This document shows, piece by piece, positions 5,786-7,051 of a stretch of DNA of 7,051 nt. The stretch lies in assembly GCA_021846605.1 (NCBI GenBank), contig JAJZWQ010000157.1, forward strand, positions 1 to 7,051, written 5' to 3'. The number at the start of each line of letters is the position of its first letter. Position 1 is the stretch's first letter. Origin of the DNA: Bacillota bacterium (GTDB lineage: Bacteria; Bacillota_E; RBS10-35; JAJYVN01). Position numbers and translations under genes: made by a program. The notes below the pieces were generated by a model, which saw nothing but the letters and a program-made list of their open reading frames with translations, had not been told where the DNA came from and did not search any database.

Positions 5786-5794
5786 GTGGACAGG

Positions 5795-5818
5795 CGCCCC
5801 CCCGGCTCCAGGGGGGCG
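5795..5818 (+). other. GC hairpin between amt and the peroxiredoxin genes
   Basis: CGCCCCCC (5795-5802) pairs with GGGGGGCG (5811-5818) around an 8-nt loop. No T-tract follows, so it is either a non-canonical end for the amt transcript or a leader structure of the peroxiredoxin mRNA. A smaller hairpin, CATCC/GGATG, lies at 5771-5785. Confidence 0.4.
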
Positions 5819-5869
5819 GCGGCCCAGCCGCGCACCCTGGATGGGGCGGGACCCGGCCAGACGAGGAGG

Positions 5870-6352
5870 ATGACGGACTTGCCGCAGGACGCGACAGAGG
5901 ACCCCGCGACTCCCACCGTGGGCGACCGCGCCCCGGATTTCACGGCCCCCACGGGCGGCGGTGGCACGCTGCATCTGGGGGACCTGCTGGGGAAGAAGCC
6001 CATCGTGCTGTATTTCTATCCCCGCGACGACACCCCCGGCTGCACGGCGGAGGCCTGCGCCTTCCGGGACCAGCGGGCGCGGTTCGCCGGCGCGGGCGCG
6101 GAGATCATCGGGGTGAGCGCCGACTCGGCGGAGTCCCATGATCGCTTCGCCAGCAAGTACGGGCTGCCGTTCACCCTGGTGAGCGATGTGGACGCCGGCG
6201 TGCGCAGCCGTTACGGGGTGGCGCCGCACGGCTCGCTGCCCAAGCGCAGTACCTATGTCATCGACGGTGCTGGCGTCATCCGCGGGGTCTTCTCCTCGCT
6301 GGAGTCCGCCACGCAGCACGTGGACCGCGCGCTGGAGGCCCTGGCCCAGTGA
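5870..6352 (+). CDS. bcp: Bcp/PrxQ-type thiol peroxidase, copy 1
   Basis: A 160-residue atypical 2-Cys peroxiredoxin, of normal family length, which reduces hydrogen peroxide and organic hydroperoxides in the cytoplasm using thioredoxin or a similar donor. Visible blocks: VGDRAPDFTAP, LGDLLGKKPIVLYFYP, then DDTPGCTAEACAFRD with peroxidatic C58 and resolving C63 at the 5-residue spacing of E. coli Bcp C45/C50; then GVSADSAESH, LPFTLVSD and RSTYVID. Start choice is uncertain. GAGGAGG (5863-5869) touches the ATG at 5870, too close to serve it, but is 9 nt from an in-frame TTG at 5879, which may be the real start (157 residues); ATG is given as the outer limit. It lies 52 bp before a second copy on the same strand, so the two are probably one transcript. 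Confidence 0.95.
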   Translation: MTDLPQDATEDPATPTVGDRAPDFTAPTGGGGTLHLGDLLGKKPIVLYFYPRDDTPGCTAEACAFRDQRARFAGAGAEIIGVSADSAESHDRFASKYGLPFTLVSDVDAGVRSRYGVAPHGSLPKRSTYVIDGAGVIRGVFSSLESATQHVDRALEALAQ

Positions 6353-6404
6353 GTCCGGCGGCATGGTCCCGTCCCCGCCCACGTTCGAACCGGGAGGGAT
6401 GGGC

Positions 6405-6884
6405 ATGGCCTCGGAACGCGAAACGGGGCGTCCGGTCGCGGTGGGCGACCGGGCGCCCGACTTCACCCTTCCCCGTCAGAACGGCGGGGAGTTCTCCCTG
6501 GGGGATCTCCTCGGCAAGCAGACGGTGGTGTTGTATTTCTACCCCAAGGACAACACGGCCGGTTGCACGGCCGAGGCGTGCGACTTCCGCGACCGCTACG
6601 CCGAATTCTTGGAGGTCGGCGCCGCCGTGGTGGGGGTCAGCCGCGACTCCGTCCGCTCGCACGCGCGATTTGCCGAAAGGTACCACCTCCCCTTCCCCCT
6701 GCTGAGCGACGCCGACGGCGCGGCGCACAAGCTCTACGGGGTACCGCGGGCCTGGGGCGGGCTGATCCCCGGCCGGGTGACGTACGTCATCGACCGCAGG
6801 GGAGTGGTGCGCGCCGTCTACGCGGCCGTGGTGCCGACGCGCCACGTTGCCGAGGCCCTGGCGGCGATCGCCGCGGCCGGGTGA
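6405..6884 (+). CDS. bcp: Bcp/PrxQ-type thiol peroxidase, copy 2
   Basis: A 159-residue paralogue of the gene just upstream, about half identical over the full length, with the same thiol peroxidase role expected. Blocks: VGDRAPDFTLP, LGDLLGKQTVVLYFYP, DNTAGCTAEACDFRD with C54 (peroxidatic) and C59 (resolving), GVSRDSVRSH, LPFPLLSD and VTYVID. The proline before the active cysteine (TPGC in copy 1) is alanine here (TAGC), a change also found in working family members. Copy 2 has a slightly longer loop before the last strand (VPRAWGGLIPGR against VAPHGSLPKR). The start is ATG 6405, with GGGAGG at 6392-6397 7 nt upstream; ATG 6399 touches that site, and ATG 6363 lacks one. No convincing terminator follows. 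Confidence 0.95.
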   Translation: MASERETGRPVAVGDRAPDFTLPRQNGGEFSLGDLLGKQTVVLYFYPKDNTAGCTAEACDFRDRYAEFLEVGAAVVGVSRDSVRSHARFAERYHLPFPLLSDADGAAHKLYGVPRAWGGLIPGRVTYVIDRRGVVRAVYAAVVPTRHVAEALAAIAAAG

Positions 6885-7051
6885 GCGTGGTTCGTCCCCA
6901 GGTGCGGCGCGGCCCCTGCGGGCGGGAGGTCGAAAACCATCGCAATCCGGCGCCCTAGCGCTGCCCTTTCCCCATAAGTCGAACTTAGTCAGCAGAGCAG
7001 TCGTCGCGTCGGGGCTCAGACGGCCAACGAATCGGCGGACCGAGTTGTCAG
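6885..7051. other. Intergenic tail, no gene seen
   Basis: The 167 bp after the peroxiredoxin pair hold no supported gene on either strand and no tRNA-like fold that I can recognise. Weak hairpins occur at 6950-6961 (GCGC/GCGC, followed by TGCCCTTTCCCC) and 6975-6987 (TAAGT/ACTTA). The first is a poor terminator candidate. From about 6930 the sequence becomes less GC-rich than the coding regions. Confidence 0.4.

Noticed and set aside
4982..6466. A 494-codon open frame on the minus strand, antisense to amt and bcp
   Set aside because: It lies opposite two clearly recognised genes, is low-complexity in Gly/Ala/Arg/Pro/His, and is the expected by-product of very high third-position GC on the other strand.
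6912..6923. GCCC/GGGC hairpin as a terminator for the peroxiredoxin pair
   Set aside because: Four base pairs and no T-tract; expected by chance at this GC content.

Overview
This is a very GC-rich window (by eye around 70% or more, with strong G/C bias at third codon positions). Most genes have purine-rich Shine-Dalgarno sites. It carries the neighbourhood rpmB / Asp23-family gene / recG, which is typical of Bacillota and also seen in some Chloroflexota. A high-GC thermophile-type Bacillota (Symbiobacterium- or Thermaerobacter-like) or a Chloroflexota member fits best. This is inference from gene order and base composition, not a taxonomic call.

Layout. (1) Bases 1-36, minus strand: the first codons of a gene running off the left edge, which look like the start of an IS605-type OrfB/TnpB protein. 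(2) Bases 37-423: no convincing protein gene. There is a strong nested hairpin at 75-116 and a chain of inverted repeats at 200-387. (3) Bases 424-609, minus: rpmB (ribosomal protein L28, four-cysteine form), with a good promoter at 670-698. (4) Bases 718-1770: a 1053-bp segment bounded by perfect 17-bp inverted repeats and flanked by 9-bp direct repeats that match at 7 of 9 positions. I read it as a decayed insertion element. Its cargo is a frameshifted, 3'-truncated DUF4338 (DruA-like) gene. It sits in the intergenic region between the divergent rpmB and asp23-recG transcription units. (5) Bases 1804-4382, plus: an Asp23/Gls24-family gene overlapping recG by ATGA, so the two are probably translationally coupled. 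The DAK/FakA-type gene (yloV) that usually separates them is absent. A hairpin plus T-tract lies across the recG stop codon. (6) Bases 4454-5725, plus: an ammonium transporter gene with a TTG start, its own candidate promoter and a strong ribosome binding site. No PII gene (glnK) lies beside it. (7) Bases 5870-6884, plus: two tandem Bcp/PrxQ-type peroxiredoxin genes, about half identical to each other, both with intact catalytic cysteine pairs. (8) Bases 6885-7051: no gene seen.

Functionally the intact genes are housekeeping: translation (L28), envelope-associated Asp23 protein, replication-fork and recombination repair (RecG), ammonium uptake, and thiol peroxide defence. The unusual part is the left 1.8 kb, where rpmB lies between two mobile-element traces and a structured non-coding stretch. 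I do not see a complete new multi-gene system. The best candidate for something not well described is the DUF4338 element with its own terminal repeats.
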